The notes: generated by a model from the sequence alone, not told the origin. A stretch of 64,000 nt of DNA from Patescibacteria group bacterium UBA2135 (GCA_002327685.1 DCXN01000003.1:23095-87094); one strand, 5' to 3'. Positions 43,518-52,142 are shown, numbered from the stretch's first letter. Program-made: numbers and translations.

Positions 43518-44984
43518 CTTTACAAGATATAAGAGCGCCAGTCCATAGAGAGCGTAAACAACCACCATCACCCACACAGGAAAAGATGGCACAGAAACAG
43601 AAGCAAACGGTAAACGTGAAAATATATCTACAATGGTAAGCTCATAACTTAAAAGAGCGTAGGCAATATATGCAAATGGTAACGACAAAATAATGTGTAC
43701 AATGCCAAACACGCCGGTTAAAAATCCGAACAACATAGTAAGTGGAATAAATGCAAGAATAAGAATATTGACAACAACGGCGACAATACTAAACTGCCCT
43801 GTCATATATAAAAGAAGTGGCAAAACAAAAATCTGTGTTGCAATAGTTGCCGTTGCAAACTCTCTTAATCCAAATTTTTTGGGCACAAAAGAAAATATGC
43901 CCTGCATATGCGGCGCGAGATAAATCAACCCAACCGTAGCAAGAAAAGAAAGCTGAAACGAAGCGTCAAATATTAAAATTTTGGGATTATGCACGAGCAT
44001 TGCAATACCGGCAATTAAAAGTGCTGTTGTAATAGCGTAAAGTCTCCCTGTTGCTCTCGCGAGAAGTACTAACAACGCCATGATGCTCGCGCGGACAACA
44101 GTCGCCCCTGCTCCTGTCATCAAAGCAAAGCCTACAATTCCAAACACTGAAAGCCCTAGTGCAATACCGCGCGGAGCAAATGAGGCAAGACGTCCGATCC
44201 ATTCCGCGACAATAGTTACGTTATACCCCGACAAAACGACTATATGGATAATGCCGACTGCGCGAAATGCTTCAAGAAGTTCTTCTCCAAGCGATTGCTT
44301 TGCTCCGAACACGACACCACCTACAAGTGATGCATGCGGTTCAGGAAGTGTAAGCGAAACGCTTTTAAGAAGCTTATTCTTGATTAAAAAAAGCTTCTGC
44401 GCAAATATATTTCCGCCGCCAACCCCAATTTTTTCAACTTCAGGATAAAACATCTGATAAAAAACATTGTCTTTTTTCAGATACCCAACATAATCAAACA
44501 CTCGATCAGAGTCGTCTTGAGCAAAATTTTCCGGCTCATCTAAAATGCCCGACACTCGTACAACATCCCCATATTGAAATTCGGGATATTTATCTACCAC
44601 TAATAAAACATTTACCTTTTCCAGAATCTGTCTATCGGGAAGTATGGCATCAGCGCGTACAGTTAATTTTGTATGTCCCTCTCTAACATCCGGCTCACGA
44701 ACAACAGCGCCCTCCAGCACAATCTGTGTATCAATATGTTCTCCAAGTGGTGGTAAAATGTCTCCGATATCAAAACGAATGGTTCCAAGAGCAAGCGCGA
44801 AAATAAAAATTCCTGCCACAACAAAATAGTGTCGATTGCGTATACTCAAAACCGTAAGAATAAAAAACGTAACAGCAAGAAAGGTTAAAAAATAAACAAA
44901 AGTATCACCAAAATCAAAAAACGAACGAAATGCAATTCCGCCCGTAAAACCAACAAACGCAACAAGAAGCCATTTATTTATCAT
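43497..44984 (-). CDS. comEC: ComEC/Rec2-type DNA-uptake channel, membrane part only
   Basis: The 495-residue membrane protein has about ten hydrophobic segments. A soluble OB-like domain (about 70-165, LPPLGEHIDTQIVLEGAVV and QYGDVVRVSGILDEPENF) lies after the first helices, as in ComEC. The Competence core shows IHIVVLSGYNVTIVAEWIG and MTGAGATVVRASIMALLVLL. It moves single-stranded DNA into the cytoplasm. The usual C-terminal nuclease-like MBL domain is missing here and is encoded at 36491-37345. The start overlaps the stop of rnhA by 4 bp. Confidence 0.9.
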   Translation of the reverse strand: MINKWLLVAFVGFTGGIAFRSFFDFGDTFVYFLTFLAVTFFILTVLSIRNRHYFVVAGIFIFALALGTIRFDIGDILPPLGEHIDTQIVLEGAVVREPDVREGHTKLTVRADAILPDRQILEKVNVLLVVDKYPEFQYGDVVRVSGILDEPENFAQDDSDRVFDYVGYLKKDNVFYQMFYPEVEKIGVGGGNIFAQKLFLIKNKLLKSVSLTLPEPHASLVGGVVFGAKQSLGEELLEAFRAVGIIHIVVLSGYNVTIVAEWIGRLASFAPRGIALGLSVFGIVGFALMTGAGATVVRASIMALLVLLARATGRLYAITTALLIAGIAMLVHNPKILIFDASFQLSFLATVGLIYLAPHMQGIFSFVPKKFGLREFATATIATQIFVLPLLLYMTGQFSIVAVVVNILILAFIPLTMLFGFLTGVFGIVHIILSLPFAYIAYALLSYELTIVDIFSRLPFASVSVPSFPVWVMVVVYALYGLALLYLVKKKPVQL

Positions 44985-45436
44985 AAAGACAATGACATAT
45001 TTTCTTTAGAATTTTCCCCTCTGTCCATCGCGTCATTTGCCAGCTTATCCGCTTTTTTATTTTTCTCGCGCCGCACGTGCGTAAATGTAATATTTGGAAA
45101 ATCAGTAACGCGCATGTTGTTCACCGCAATAAATTGCGAAAACAATGTTTCTTTTTTGACTTGATATTCACCGCGCAATTGTTTGACAACAAGCTCACTG
45201 TCAGTATGCACTTCAACGGAAGATTTTTGGAGTTTTTCTTTTCCTAAAAATTTTTTCAGATATTGAAGCCCTAAAATAATCGCCTGATATTCCGCCCAGT
45301 TATTAGTACGCGTACCCAAAAATTGAGATATTTCTTTTAAAACGTTCCCCTGCTCGTCCGCGATAACAACACCCGCGCCAGCAGGCCCCGGATTCCCCCT
45401 CGCACCACCATCTGTATAGATAATAACTTTTGACAT
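44981..45436 (-). CDS. rnhA: Ribonuclease HI
   Basis: The 151-residue enzyme removes RNA from RNA-DNA hybrids. Catalytic residues Asp9 (IYTDGGARGNPGPAG), Glu49 (NNWAEYQA), Asp79 (VHTDSELV) and the final Asp/His region (KKADKLANDA) are present. Length is typical. It is co-transcribed with comEC (ATGA overlap), an arrangement that pairs DNA uptake with nucleic-acid processing but may be chance. Confidence 0.94.
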   Translation of the reverse strand: MSKVIIYTDGGARGNPGPAGAGVVIADEQGNVLKEISQFLGTRTNNWAEYQAIILGLQYLKKFLGKEKLQKSSVEVHTDSELVVKQLRGEYQVKKETLFSQFIAVNNMRVTDFPNITFTHVRREKNKKADKLANDAMDRGENSKENMSLSL

Positions 45437-45446
45437 TTAACATTTA

Positions 45447-45498
45447 ACATTTGACACTCAACCAGTCATTTTTTATTGGTTGATCGTCAAATATCAGA
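45447..45498. repeat. Hairpin with ATTTGAC arms
   Basis: ATTTGACACTCAACCA and TGGTTGATCGTCAAAT pair across a T-rich loop just upstream of rnhA, with TAACATTTAACATT words next to it. Confidence 0.55.
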
Positions 45499-45572
45499 TA
45501 TTAGATCGTTCCAGAGGTTCAATCTCCAAACAAAACCTCCAAACAAATAATTACATTTTTAGTGTATCAGAA

Positions 45573-45601
45573 ATTGGCTCCGCGCAAAGCGCGGAGCCAA
45601 T
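45573..45601 (-). terminator. Terminator-like hairpin after the CPR hypothetical gene
   Basis: Perfect 13-bp arms ATTGGCTCCGCGC and GCGCGGAGCCAAT lie 44 bp past the stop at 45645; the T-run is weak. Confidence 0.6.
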
Positions 45602-45644
45602 AGTAAAGTAGCCAAGTACAAGATTCAAGACCACAATTCTCAGT

Positions 45645-46298
45645 TCAACTCGCTGGGACAATAAACGCAAACACGTTGCCAACATCCCGCCGGTCGCAAG
45701 GCTCAAACCAAGTCGCACTGAGCCAAAGACCATCATCGTGTGGACTCAAGCAGAACACGCTCGGACTGCCCTGGCGATCCTTGATGGGATTATGGGGAAC
45801 AATAATATGCCGAAATCCCATTTCCTTCATCTGTCGATCCGAGACGGATTCCAGGATGCGCGGCGCAATACCCGCAAGCGGATTTCCATAGCCGTACTTT
45901 TCTGTTCCCCTCTTGCGCAGGTTGTCGTTCGTGCAGTCGGTATCGCACATGATTTCATCGGTGGGCATGAGCACGATTTGGTACTCCTGTCCCTCGACGA
46001 GCCGATGGTTCTTGTCGTAGCCGTCATGCCTCTTGCTCAAGAGGCACGATCGGGGCCAATCGTCCGTGCAGAATCCGGCGGCAGTAAGCCGCCTAAGCTC
46101 CTCCTTGCCCGTAAGGTCAAGCCCTGTGACCTTAAAGACAAAGTGACCGTGCTCGTTGCGCATGAACGAGAACGGGTTCTTGCGCTGTGTAAACAGCGCA
46201 AGTTCGTCGAGCGTAAGACCTCCATGCTGAACCTTGTGGCACAGGTCAGCAAGAAGACCAGCCAAGCGTTCGCCCGGCAAGGTTCCGATGTCACCCAT
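45645..46298 (-). CDS. CPR-type conserved hypothetical protein
   Basis: The protein has 217 residues from the ATG at 46298, chosen for the AACAGGAGA site upstream; a longer frame has no such site. Characteristic segments are LADLCHKVQHGGLTLDELAL, VFKVTGLDLTGKEELRRL, EKYGYGNPLAGIAPRILESV, SDRQMKEMGFRHIIV and a C-terminus VFAFIVPAS. I recall a family with these segments, in many copies, from Parcubacteria genomes; no function is known to me. The gene is clearly richer in GC than its neighbours. Confidence 0.7.
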   Translation of the reverse strand: MGDIGTLPGERLAGLLADLCHKVQHGGLTLDELALFTQRKNPFSFMRNEHGHFVFKVTGLDLTGKEELRRLTAAGFCTDDWPRSCLLSKRHDGYDKNHRLVEGQEYQIVLMPTDEIMCDTDCTNDNLRKRGTEKYGYGNPLAGIAPRILESVSDRQMKEMGFRHIIVPHNPIKDRQGSPSVFCLSPHDDGLWLSATWFEPCDRRDVGNVFAFIVPAS

Positions 46299-46380
46299 CA
46301 GAGTTCTCCTGTTTTGCCAGTGGGCTCTCCGACTACCGGAGTTTGCCATAGCAGAAAACCCTGAGCACAATTGCAAGTTC

Positions 46381-46420
46381 GTTGTTGTAGGCTTATTCGT
46401 GCGAATAAGCCTACAACAAC
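46381..46420. repeat. Perfect 40-base palindrome with ATTCGTGCGAAT core, copy 2
   Basis: 19-bp arms surround TG. The core matches the hairpin at 23150-23181 while the outer arms differ (GTTGTTGTA here). The rest of 46299-46608 is without recognisable features. Confidence 0.75.
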
Positions 46421-46608
46421 ACAGTCTAAGAGCTTTCTGCTACGGCAAACATATTTCAAAATCTGCGCACACTATACCCTACTTAATACCACCTTGTCAA
46501 AAACTTTTTTTGCACCGCACGCTAAAATCCCAACAGCAACATAAAATCTATTCTAATATTCTCAAGAATTCAAGAATAGATTCAAGCTCTTGTTTTACAT
46601 CCCACGTT

Positions 46609-48288
46609 CTACGTTCTCCTTATATCAACAAGTCGCAACCGCGGCTCACGGCTTCCGCGGAAACCATTACGCTCCATGTGGACCGTGAGAGTTACCCTCT
46701 CTCCTTCTTTGAAATCAGTAAGTTTTTTGTCGGCAAAAAAAGAAATTGCTGAAACGATTTTATCATCATTATTTTTAAAAAGAAATGTCATGTGATTTTT
46801 TTCTTTTCCGAAAAATTGTATATCGTGAATTTTGATATTTTCAAATAAAAATATTGGTTTAGGATTACCCATACCAAATGGTGCAAGTTGTTCAACAGCA
46901 GAAAGCGTACGCTCATTAACTTCGTCAAGTAAAAGTGTAGTATCAACTGGTTTGTCTTTTTGTTCAGATGTATATTTAGGCACCAATTCACGCGCGCGCA
47001 AAAGAGCTTCTTCAAACGTATGAATCTTTTCATTATGTATTGTAAAACCACCAGCGCGCTCATGCCCTCCGAAGTCACTAAAAACATCTCCTTCAACACC
47101 CTGCATGAACTCAACAACATGAATACTGCCATCTGAACGACATGAGCCACGAATAATGGGAGACCCTAATCGTCCCCAAAGAAATACCGGTCGTTCAAAT
47201 TCTTTAGAGAGAGTATTCGCGGCAAGACCAAGCACTCCTGGCTGCCAATTAGGATTACCGGCCACAATAATTTCTTTTATTTCATCCCTGTTTATCTTTT
47301 TTCTTGCTTCTTTTACAATACCCGCAACCACACCTTTCCTTTTATCATTCAAACGATTCAATTGTTTAAGCGTTTCCAGCGCCGCCGTCTCGTCACGTTC
47401 AGAAAGAAAATTAAACCCTAAAACAGGGTCATCCATCCTGCTTGCGGCATTAATACGTGGGCCAATCACAAACCCAATGTCATCTTCAGTTAAAAATCTC
47501 TGATTAATATACAAATTTCTGAACAAGCGCATGAGACCGGGACGAGGACTCTTGCGAAGCACTTTAAGCCCAAAGTGAGCAAGTACTCTATTCTCTCCAA
47601 CAAGTGGAACCATGTCCGAGACAGTTGCAATGGCAACCATGTCCAAAAGCCACTTCTCCCAACCATCATGGATATCAAAAATTTCCTTTTCTTTTCCTTT
47701 CTGTATCACGCCTTGAAGAAATTTAAACGCGACACCACATCCGCATAATTCTTTAAATGGATACTCATCCCCTTTTTGATGAGGATTTAATATCGCATAT
47801 GCTTTTGGAAGATCTTCGGAAACTTCACCTGCTTTATCACGAGGCAAATGGTGGTCAGTTATAATTACATCAATATCCAAAGTACGCGCGTGTTCTACCT
47901 CTTCGTGATTGGTAATACCACAGTCAGCAGTCAGCAAAAGAGCGGCATTGTTTTTTTTAAGCGTGTCTATTGCTTGTTTATTAAGACCAAACCCCTCCCC
48001 GTGACGATGCGGGATATAATTTTCAAAGTTCTCATATTCTATTTTTTTGAAAAAATCATGAAACATGGCCGCCGCCGGCAAGCCATCAGTATCGTAATCA
48101 GTAAAAATAACTATCCGTTCGTTTTTTGAAATCGCATCAAGAAAGCGGCTAATTGCTTTATCCATATCCTTCATTAAAAACGGATCATGAAGCCCCGTCT
48201 CGTAATCAGGATTGAGAAATATTTCTTTCTCATTTTCGTCCTCAACTCCTCTGTTTGCAAGCAATGTACGCACAAGTTCCTCTGTCAT
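46609..48288 (-). CDS. recJ: Single-stranded-DNA exonuclease RecJ
   Basis: The 559-residue enzyme degrades single-stranded DNA 5'-3' in recombination and mismatch repair. It carries the DHH-family motifs IVIFTDYDTDG, LTADCGITNHEEV and DVIITDHHLP, then GCGVAFKFLQG and the DHHA1 region GGHERAGGFTI. The C-terminal OB-like domain is present (IHDIQFFGKEKNHMTFLFKN). The start at 48288 (MTEELVRTLL) is supported by TGCTATACT 9 nt upstream, so a longer frame running into the hairpin is not used. Confidence 0.94.
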   Translation of the reverse strand: MTEELVRTLLANRGVEDENEKEIFLNPDYETGLHDPFLMKDMDKAISRFLDAISKNERIVIFTDYDTDGLPAAAMFHDFFKKIEYENFENYIPHRHGEGFGLNKQAIDTLKKNNAALLLTADCGITNHEEVEHARTLDIDVIITDHHLPRDKAGEVSEDLPKAYAILNPHQKGDEYPFKELCGCGVAFKFLQGVIQKGKEKEIFDIHDGWEKWLLDMVAIATVSDMVPLVGENRVLAHFGLKVLRKSPRPGLMRLFRNLYINQRFLTEDDIGFVIGPRINAASRMDDPVLGFNFLSERDETAALETLKQLNRLNDKRKGVVAGIVKEARKKINRDEIKEIIVAGNPNWQPGVLGLAANTLSKEFERPVFLWGRLGSPIIRGSCRSDGSIHVVEFMQGVEGDVFSDFGGHERAGGFTIHNEKIHTFEEALLRARELVPKYTSEQKDKPVDTTLLLDEVNERTLSAVEQLAPFGMGNPKPIFLFENIKIHDIQFFGKEKNHMTFLFKNNDDKIVSAISFFADKKLTDFKEGERVTLTVHMERNGFRGSREPRLRLVDIRRT

Positions 48289-48297
48289 GATAGAGAG

Positions 48298-48306
48298 AGT
48301 ATAGCA
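48298..48306 (-). promoter_or_regulatory. Extended -10 promoter of recJ
   Basis: TGCTATACT on the minus strand ends 9 nt before the recJ ATG at 48288. Confidence 0.45.
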
Positions 48307-48313
48307 TACAAAA

Positions 48314-48377
48314 AAGGTCCACCGAGTTGCGCCTATTTGTTCTGTATAAAACAGAGACAATCAGGCTCGATGGACCA
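48314..48377 (-). terminator. Long-stem terminator between the CPR hypothetical gene and recJ
   Basis: On the minus strand GGTCCATCGAG (about 48367-48377) pairs with CTCGGTGGACC (about 48316-48327), followed by TTTTTT. It lies 56 bp past the stop at 48433 and immediately before the recJ promoter. Confidence 0.6.
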
Positions 48378-48432
48378 TGCAACATGCATTGTATATCCAA
48401 GAAGAAATTTGTCAATAAGTTAGTTTAAAGTC

Positions 48433-49017
48433 CTAACTTGCGCGCACGACAGCGATATCGTCAACATCCCAGTTACGACCGAGAAAGAAGTAGTGCCAAC
48501 GCCACTTACCACCGGCCCAGTAGAGGTAACGAACATACCGGTTGCTTTTCAAATCAAAGTAAATAGTACCCCAAAAAAAGACGCGCCTGCCTTTCCATTC
48601 CTCGGAAATGAGATGCGTGTGCTCAAGCAAAAAGTCCAGTACATTAGCGTTTAAGACCGGCTGACCCTCAAGTTCCTTTCGGAGTTCATTGCCTGTGACA
48701 AATTTACCGTTTTTCTGCTTCTCAGAAAGCCAGAGACTGGCAATACCTAAATTCCACGCGAGAAGACCACACACCCTGCTTGCAATTTGATCTTTCGGAT
48801 GCACGCTCCAATCGTTTGGGGCAGATGAATGCGCCGCGCAGTCTATAAGATATTCTATATCTTTAATTTCAGCACGACCATCAATAACTTTCATTAGTTT
48901 TGAAAGCCAACTACCACTCGTGATCTTTTTGAGATCCTCTAGTGAACGACCTTGTCGACGAAGCGCATCTTGTACTTCAAGCGCTTGTCCAACACTAAGA
49001 ACTACGTCACTAAACAT
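48433..49017 (-). CDS. CPR-type conserved hypothetical protein
   Basis: The 194-residue protein has a strong AAGGAGG site before the ATG. The C-terminal half reads NANVLDFLLEHTHLISEEWK, GRRVFFWGTIYF, YVRYLYWAGGKWRWHYFFLG and ends AVVRAS. I recall this block as a frequent Parcubacteria-specific family, usually of unknown role. The Trp-rich end looks like a small binding fold. Its composition, like 45645-46298, is richer in GC than the flanks. No membrane segment is present. Confidence 0.7.
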   Translation of the reverse strand: MFSDVVLSVGQALEVQDALRRQGRSLEDLKKITSGSWLSKLMKVIDGRAEIKDIEYLIDCAAHSSAPNDWSVHPKDQIASRVCGLLAWNLGIASLWLSEKQKNGKFVTGNELRKELEGQPVLNANVLDFLLEHTHLISEEWKGRRVFFWGTIYFDLKSNRYVRYLYWAGGKWRWHYFFLGRNWDVDDIAVVRAS

Positions 49018-49172
49018 GACAATGTCCTCCTTTTTTTATGACAGTGTTCATTTGCGAACAGTGTCAAGCCAGCAGGCTTCCCGATAATTCGAGAGATACC
49101 TTAACAAAGAACTTTATACCGCACAATATCAGAACACAATACTATCTGTCAATTTTTTCGCGACAAGCATAT

Positions 49173-49210
49173 AAAACATTCTAGCATTCTATAGAATGCT
49201 AGAATGTTTT
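49173..49210 (-). terminator. Perfect 38-bp palindrome, likely terminator
   Basis: The palindrome AAAACATTCTAGCATTCTA plus its complement lies 25 bp past the stop at 49235. It ends in TTTT on the minus strand. It shares the CATTCT/AGAATG core with 16998-17031. Confidence 0.6.
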
Positions 49211-49234
49211 TATTTAGGTGATTTGATCTATCAT

Positions 49235-50050
49235 TCATTCTATCGCGTATGAAATCGTCACGTTTGAGGTAACTTTGTTTTCTCCCGTGGGTATCGAGGG
49301 TAGCTCAACGTCTCCGCCAATGCCAAACGCGGCCTCCGAGACAGCAAAATTCCGAGCATAGAACGGACCGCCCCCTTCGCTGAAATTCACAATTTTTATC
49401 AACCGAACACCAAGATCGTCTGCAAGTATTCGTGCTTTACCTTCAGCATCTTTAATTGCTTTTTTACGTGCGTCACGTTTTGGTACGTCTTCATCTTCAA
49501 CCGTAAAGCGGATACTGCTTATATTCGTTGCTCCCAATCCTCCAAGATGCGCAAGTGCTTCTCCAACACCATCAATATTCTCCATTTTTATCTCTATCCA
49601 GTGTGACACTTCATAACCGACAAGCACTCGCTCACCCGAAGGAGGTATCGGGCGCAATGAAAGAGATTTCGCTTTTTCTCCAAACTCGTATCGAGGAGTA
49701 AGATTATAATTAAGTGTTTTTATATTCTTTTCCTTAATGCCAATACCCTCAAGAGATTTTAAAATATTATTCATCTTTTCAGTTACTGTATTTTGTGCCA
49801 CAGCAACCGTTGATGCTTCTTCCGTCACTGCAAAAGAAAATTCTGCAACACCTGGAACAACAGTAACCTCACCTTCGCCTGAAATAGAAATGGTATTTCT
49901 AAACTCAACCCCTTGTCCAATGAAGCGCATTGATTTCATCTCATTGAAAAACTGCATAAAAAGCAACAATGACGCTGAAATTAATACGGCGACTACAGAC
50001 CAAAATATATACGGGAGATATTTACTGAGATATTCTTTGATAATAGACAT
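49235..50050 (-). CDS. SIMPL-domain (DUF541) envelope protein
   Basis: The 271-residue protein has one N-terminal transmembrane helix (about residues 12-34) and a SIMPL/DUF541 domain. It is recognised by ISISGEGEVTVVPGVAEFSF, NNILKSLEGIGIKEKNIKTL and RKKAIKDAEGKARILADDLG. Members are exported and linked to oxidative or envelope stress, without a defined reaction. The length is usual for the family. It is a single gene, divergent from the membrane protein at 50148. Confidence 0.85.
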   Translation of the reverse strand: MSIIKEYLSKYLPYIFWSVVAVLISASLLLFMQFFNEMKSMRFIGQGVEFRNTISISGEGEVTVVPGVAEFSFAVTEEASTVAVAQNTVTEKMNNILKSLEGIGIKEKNIKTLNYNLTPRYEFGEKAKSLSLRPIPPSGERVLVGYEVSHWIEIKMENIDGVGEALAHLGGLGATNISSIRFTVEDEDVPKRDARKKAIKDAEGKARILADDLGVRLIKIVNFSEGGGPFYARNFAVSEAAFGIGGDVELPSIPTGENKVTSNVTISYAIE

Positions 50051-50147
50051 TATTGTACGTTGTATTTAATTCAATAATAATAATTATGCATATTATATCA
50101 TTCAAATTGACAAAAGAAACAATATATAATACCGTGGACCCATTACT

Positions 50148-50597
50148 ATGACTATGCCTGAAATAAAACAATCATATTTGACGCGAGTGATTTCATTTTA
50201 TTTTGCGCCAATTTGGCCATCATTTTTCACCATCTTTTACCTGATATTCTTTTTTTATTTCGCAGTATTTCATTCAGGGAAAATCGTACTCGCTATTAAA
50301 TTTCTTCTATACACACTTAGCAATTCTACAGAATTACTAGGACTAAGTTATTTATTTCTTGGAGTTGTGTTTCTAATTAGTCTTATTATTCCGTTTTCAG
50401 TAAGCATATACGCAATTCTACTTCTCTTTGAAATATGGGGAGACACTAATTGGGAACATAGCATCAAATTATTCGTAACAGCGCTTGTAATTTTAACTGT
50501 CCCACTCCTTATCATTGTCATGGATGATGTCATTCGCCTCGTCGCAAGCCAACCGCAACTTCAGGAATTTGTTTTCTTAAACAATTTGAATATTTAG
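50148..50597 (+). CDS. Small polytopic membrane protein
   Basis: The 149-residue protein has about three hydrophobic helices (FFTIFYLIFFFYFAVFHSG, ELLGLSYLFLGVVFLISLII and VTALVILTVPLLIIVMDDV). No motif is recognised. The start may be ATG 50148 or the ATG two codons later (MPEIKQ). It stands alone between divergent and convergent neighbours. Confidence 0.55.
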   Translation: MTMPEIKQSYLTRVISFYFAPIWPSFFTIFYLIFFFYFAVFHSGKIVLAIKFLLYTLSNSTELLGLSYLFLGVVFLISLIIPFSVSIYAILLLFEIWGDTNWEHSIKLFVTALVILTVPLLIIVMDDVIRLVASQPQLQEFVFLNNLNI

Positions 50598-50621
50598 AGC
50601 ATGTTAGGAAACCTGCTCTAG

Positions 50622-51344
50622 TCACTTATTTAAGAGCAGCGAATCTATTATTTTTTTTGTATCTTCAGGTCCAGAGACGGCAACACATTCTATTCCTGTC
50701 TCTTTCACTGGATAGTCATTACCACCTTCAAAAAGCGCATCACCTATATAGAGGCACGCATTCTTGTCCCATCTCCTCTTTTGCATAAGTCGGGTAATGT
50801 TGCCTGCCTTGCCCCAGTCTTTTCGAGTATAGTCAAAACACGTTGTTCCTGCAACTCGCGCCATAAGCAACTCGTGCACAAAAGGAATATTCCTTAAAAT
50901 ATCGAGGCGAAACTCCCCGCTAGAATCAAATTCTCGCTTTCGCTCTTTATCTGCATTGTGGCCAATCAGAGAAAACGCTACTTGGCCTCCTCGTGACTCA
51001 ATTTGGTCATTCTCATCAACGTCCACGATTCTGTATATTTTTTTTATTTTTTCAATATGGTTGAGAACGTGTTGTACTTCCACATCAGTTAGTTTGTTCT
51101 CCCAATACTCTGGCACTTCATTTCCACTCTGCCCCATGGCAATGACAGCACCATTCATAATCCATGGTATCTGCTTTTTCATCTGTGAAAGTTGCGCGCC
51201 TGAAATAACCACAACATCCATTTTTGATGCAAGTACTATAAGCAATTTGGACATTTGCTTCGAGATAAGAGAACGACTCTCGGTCAACGTACCATCCAAA
51301 TCAAATAGTATAGAAGTTTTTTGCGAAATTTGTTCCGTATTCAT
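50622..51344 (-). CDS. HAD-IIB phosphatase/mutase like eukaryotic phosphomannomutase
   Basis: The protein has 240 residues from the ATG at 51344. Motif I is ILFDLDGTLTESRS with the two catalytic Asp. Later blocks VAFSLIGHNAD, ARVAGTTCFDYTRKDWGKAG and YIGDALFEGGNDYPV match the alpha-phosphomannomutase branch, whose members carry a GGND block. Such an enzyme would convert mannose-6-phosphate to mannose-1-phosphate, feeding GDP-mannose for glycosylation. That fits the glycan island 2 kb away, but substrate is inferred. The longer frame upstream lies in a repeat. Confidence 0.78.
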   Translation of the reverse strand: MNTEQISQKTSILFDLDGTLTESRSLISKQMSKLLIVLASKMDVVVISGAQLSQMKKQIPWIMNGAVIAMGQSGNEVPEYWENKLTDVEVQHVLNHIEKIKKIYRIVDVDENDQIESRGGQVAFSLIGHNADKERKREFDSSGEFRLDILRNIPFVHELLMARVAGTTCFDYTRKDWGKAGNITRLMQKRRWDKNACLYIGDALFEGGNDYPVKETGIECVAVSGPEDTKKIIDSLLLNK

Positions 51345-51346
51345 CC

Positions 51347-51465
51347 CATTAGAGGCAGATCGCGCTCGCGCACACAGAGCCATCCTGCTTATAAATTATT
51401 GTATAAAGTGTATAGACCATGCTTTTTGATTTCCCCGCAAGCGACCGCGGCCTCTAACGGGACAA
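51347..51465. repeat. Palindromic element with CCCGTTAGAGG ends
   Basis: CCCATTAGAGGCAGATCGCG (51347 on) pairs loosely with CGACCGCGGCCTCTAACGGG (ending 51463). A single arm, CCCGTTAGAGGTAGGACACG, precedes the M16 peptidase gene (27980 on). Confidence 0.6.
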
Positions 51466-51510
51466 GTATAACCATGATAACAAAAATATCTTAGAGTTTG
51501 TCTCATCACA

Positions 51511-51544
51511 AAAACCGTCCCGCTGTGCAGCGGGACGGTTTTTT
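51511..51544 (-). terminator. Terminator of tRNA-His
   Basis: AAAACCGTCCCGCTG and CAGCGGGACGGTTTT pair just downstream of the tRNA, followed by T's on the minus strand. Confidence 0.8.
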
Positions 51545-51558
51545 GTGGGAATTTTGTG

Positions 51559-51633
51559 GGTGGTCGACGGGGATCGAACCCGCAAATCGCTGGCTCCACA
51601 AGCCAGTGCTCTACCAATTGAGCTACGACCACC
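51559..51633 (-). tRNA. tRNA-His (anticodon GTG)
   Basis: The cloverleaf is complete: acceptor GTGGTCG/CGACCAC, D arm GCTC/GAGC, anticodon stem CTGGC/GCCAG with loop TTGTGGA, and T arm with GTTCGATC. The His-specific extra G at -1 is encoded and faces C73. The 3' CCA is not encoded (CAC follows). This is the only intact tRNA in the window. Confidence 0.93.
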
Positions 51634-51656
51634 ATTGTTAATTTTTTAACAGTTAC

Positions 51657-52142
51657 TTAAATAAATTGGTATTTTTCAACCTTATCATAATGAACCTCAT
51701 GATGACAATTATGACAAAGCCAAACAAGATTTTCTGATTTATTATTTTTTCTATTTTGATCAATGTGATGTACCGCCAAAATTCTCTTATCTTGAATGCC
51801 ACATTTCTTACATATCTCTTGGCATCCAGTCTTGCGTAATATGTTTCTGTATCTCAATGCATTTCCATGTTTCCAGCTTTTATGTTTCTCTCCAATAAAA
51901 ATAGAATTTCTCCATTTTGTTTGACATGATTTATTGCAAAAATACTTTTTACTCTTGGAGTGTTTTAATTTTGCTTTTGATTTATATATTTCTTTCTCGC
52001 AAATAAAACACTTTACCAATTTACCATTTCTCGCTCCTTTATATTGACATTTACTCGAGCAGTACTGACCATATCCAGCTTTAACATAGGATGGCTTGCG
52101 ATAAAAACTATGAGAGCAATTTTCACACTTTAGAGTCGGCAT
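51657..52142 (-). CDS. HNH endonuclease-like zinc protein (downstream copy)
   Basis: The 161-residue protein has two zinc-finger-like clusters at the start (CENCSHSF and YCSSKCQYK, then CFICEK and FCNKSCQTKW). The HNH core follows: CKKCG, ILAVHHIDQNRKNN, SENLVWLCHNCHHEVH. HNH proteins cut DNA; free-standing ones near tRNAs or introns are often homing-type. It is about half identical to the gene directly upstream, so the pair arose by tandem duplication. Its start lies inside the 3' end of that gene (20-bp overlap). The tRNA-His gene is 23 bp downstream. Confidence 0.8.
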   Translation of the reverse strand: MPTLKCENCSHSFYRKPSYVKAGYGQYCSSKCQYKGARNGKLVKCFICEKEIYKSKAKLKHSKSKKYFCNKSCQTKWRNSIFIGEKHKSWKHGNALRYRNILRKTGCQEICKKCGIQDKRILAVHHIDQNRKNNKSENLVWLCHNCHHEVHYDKVEKYQFI

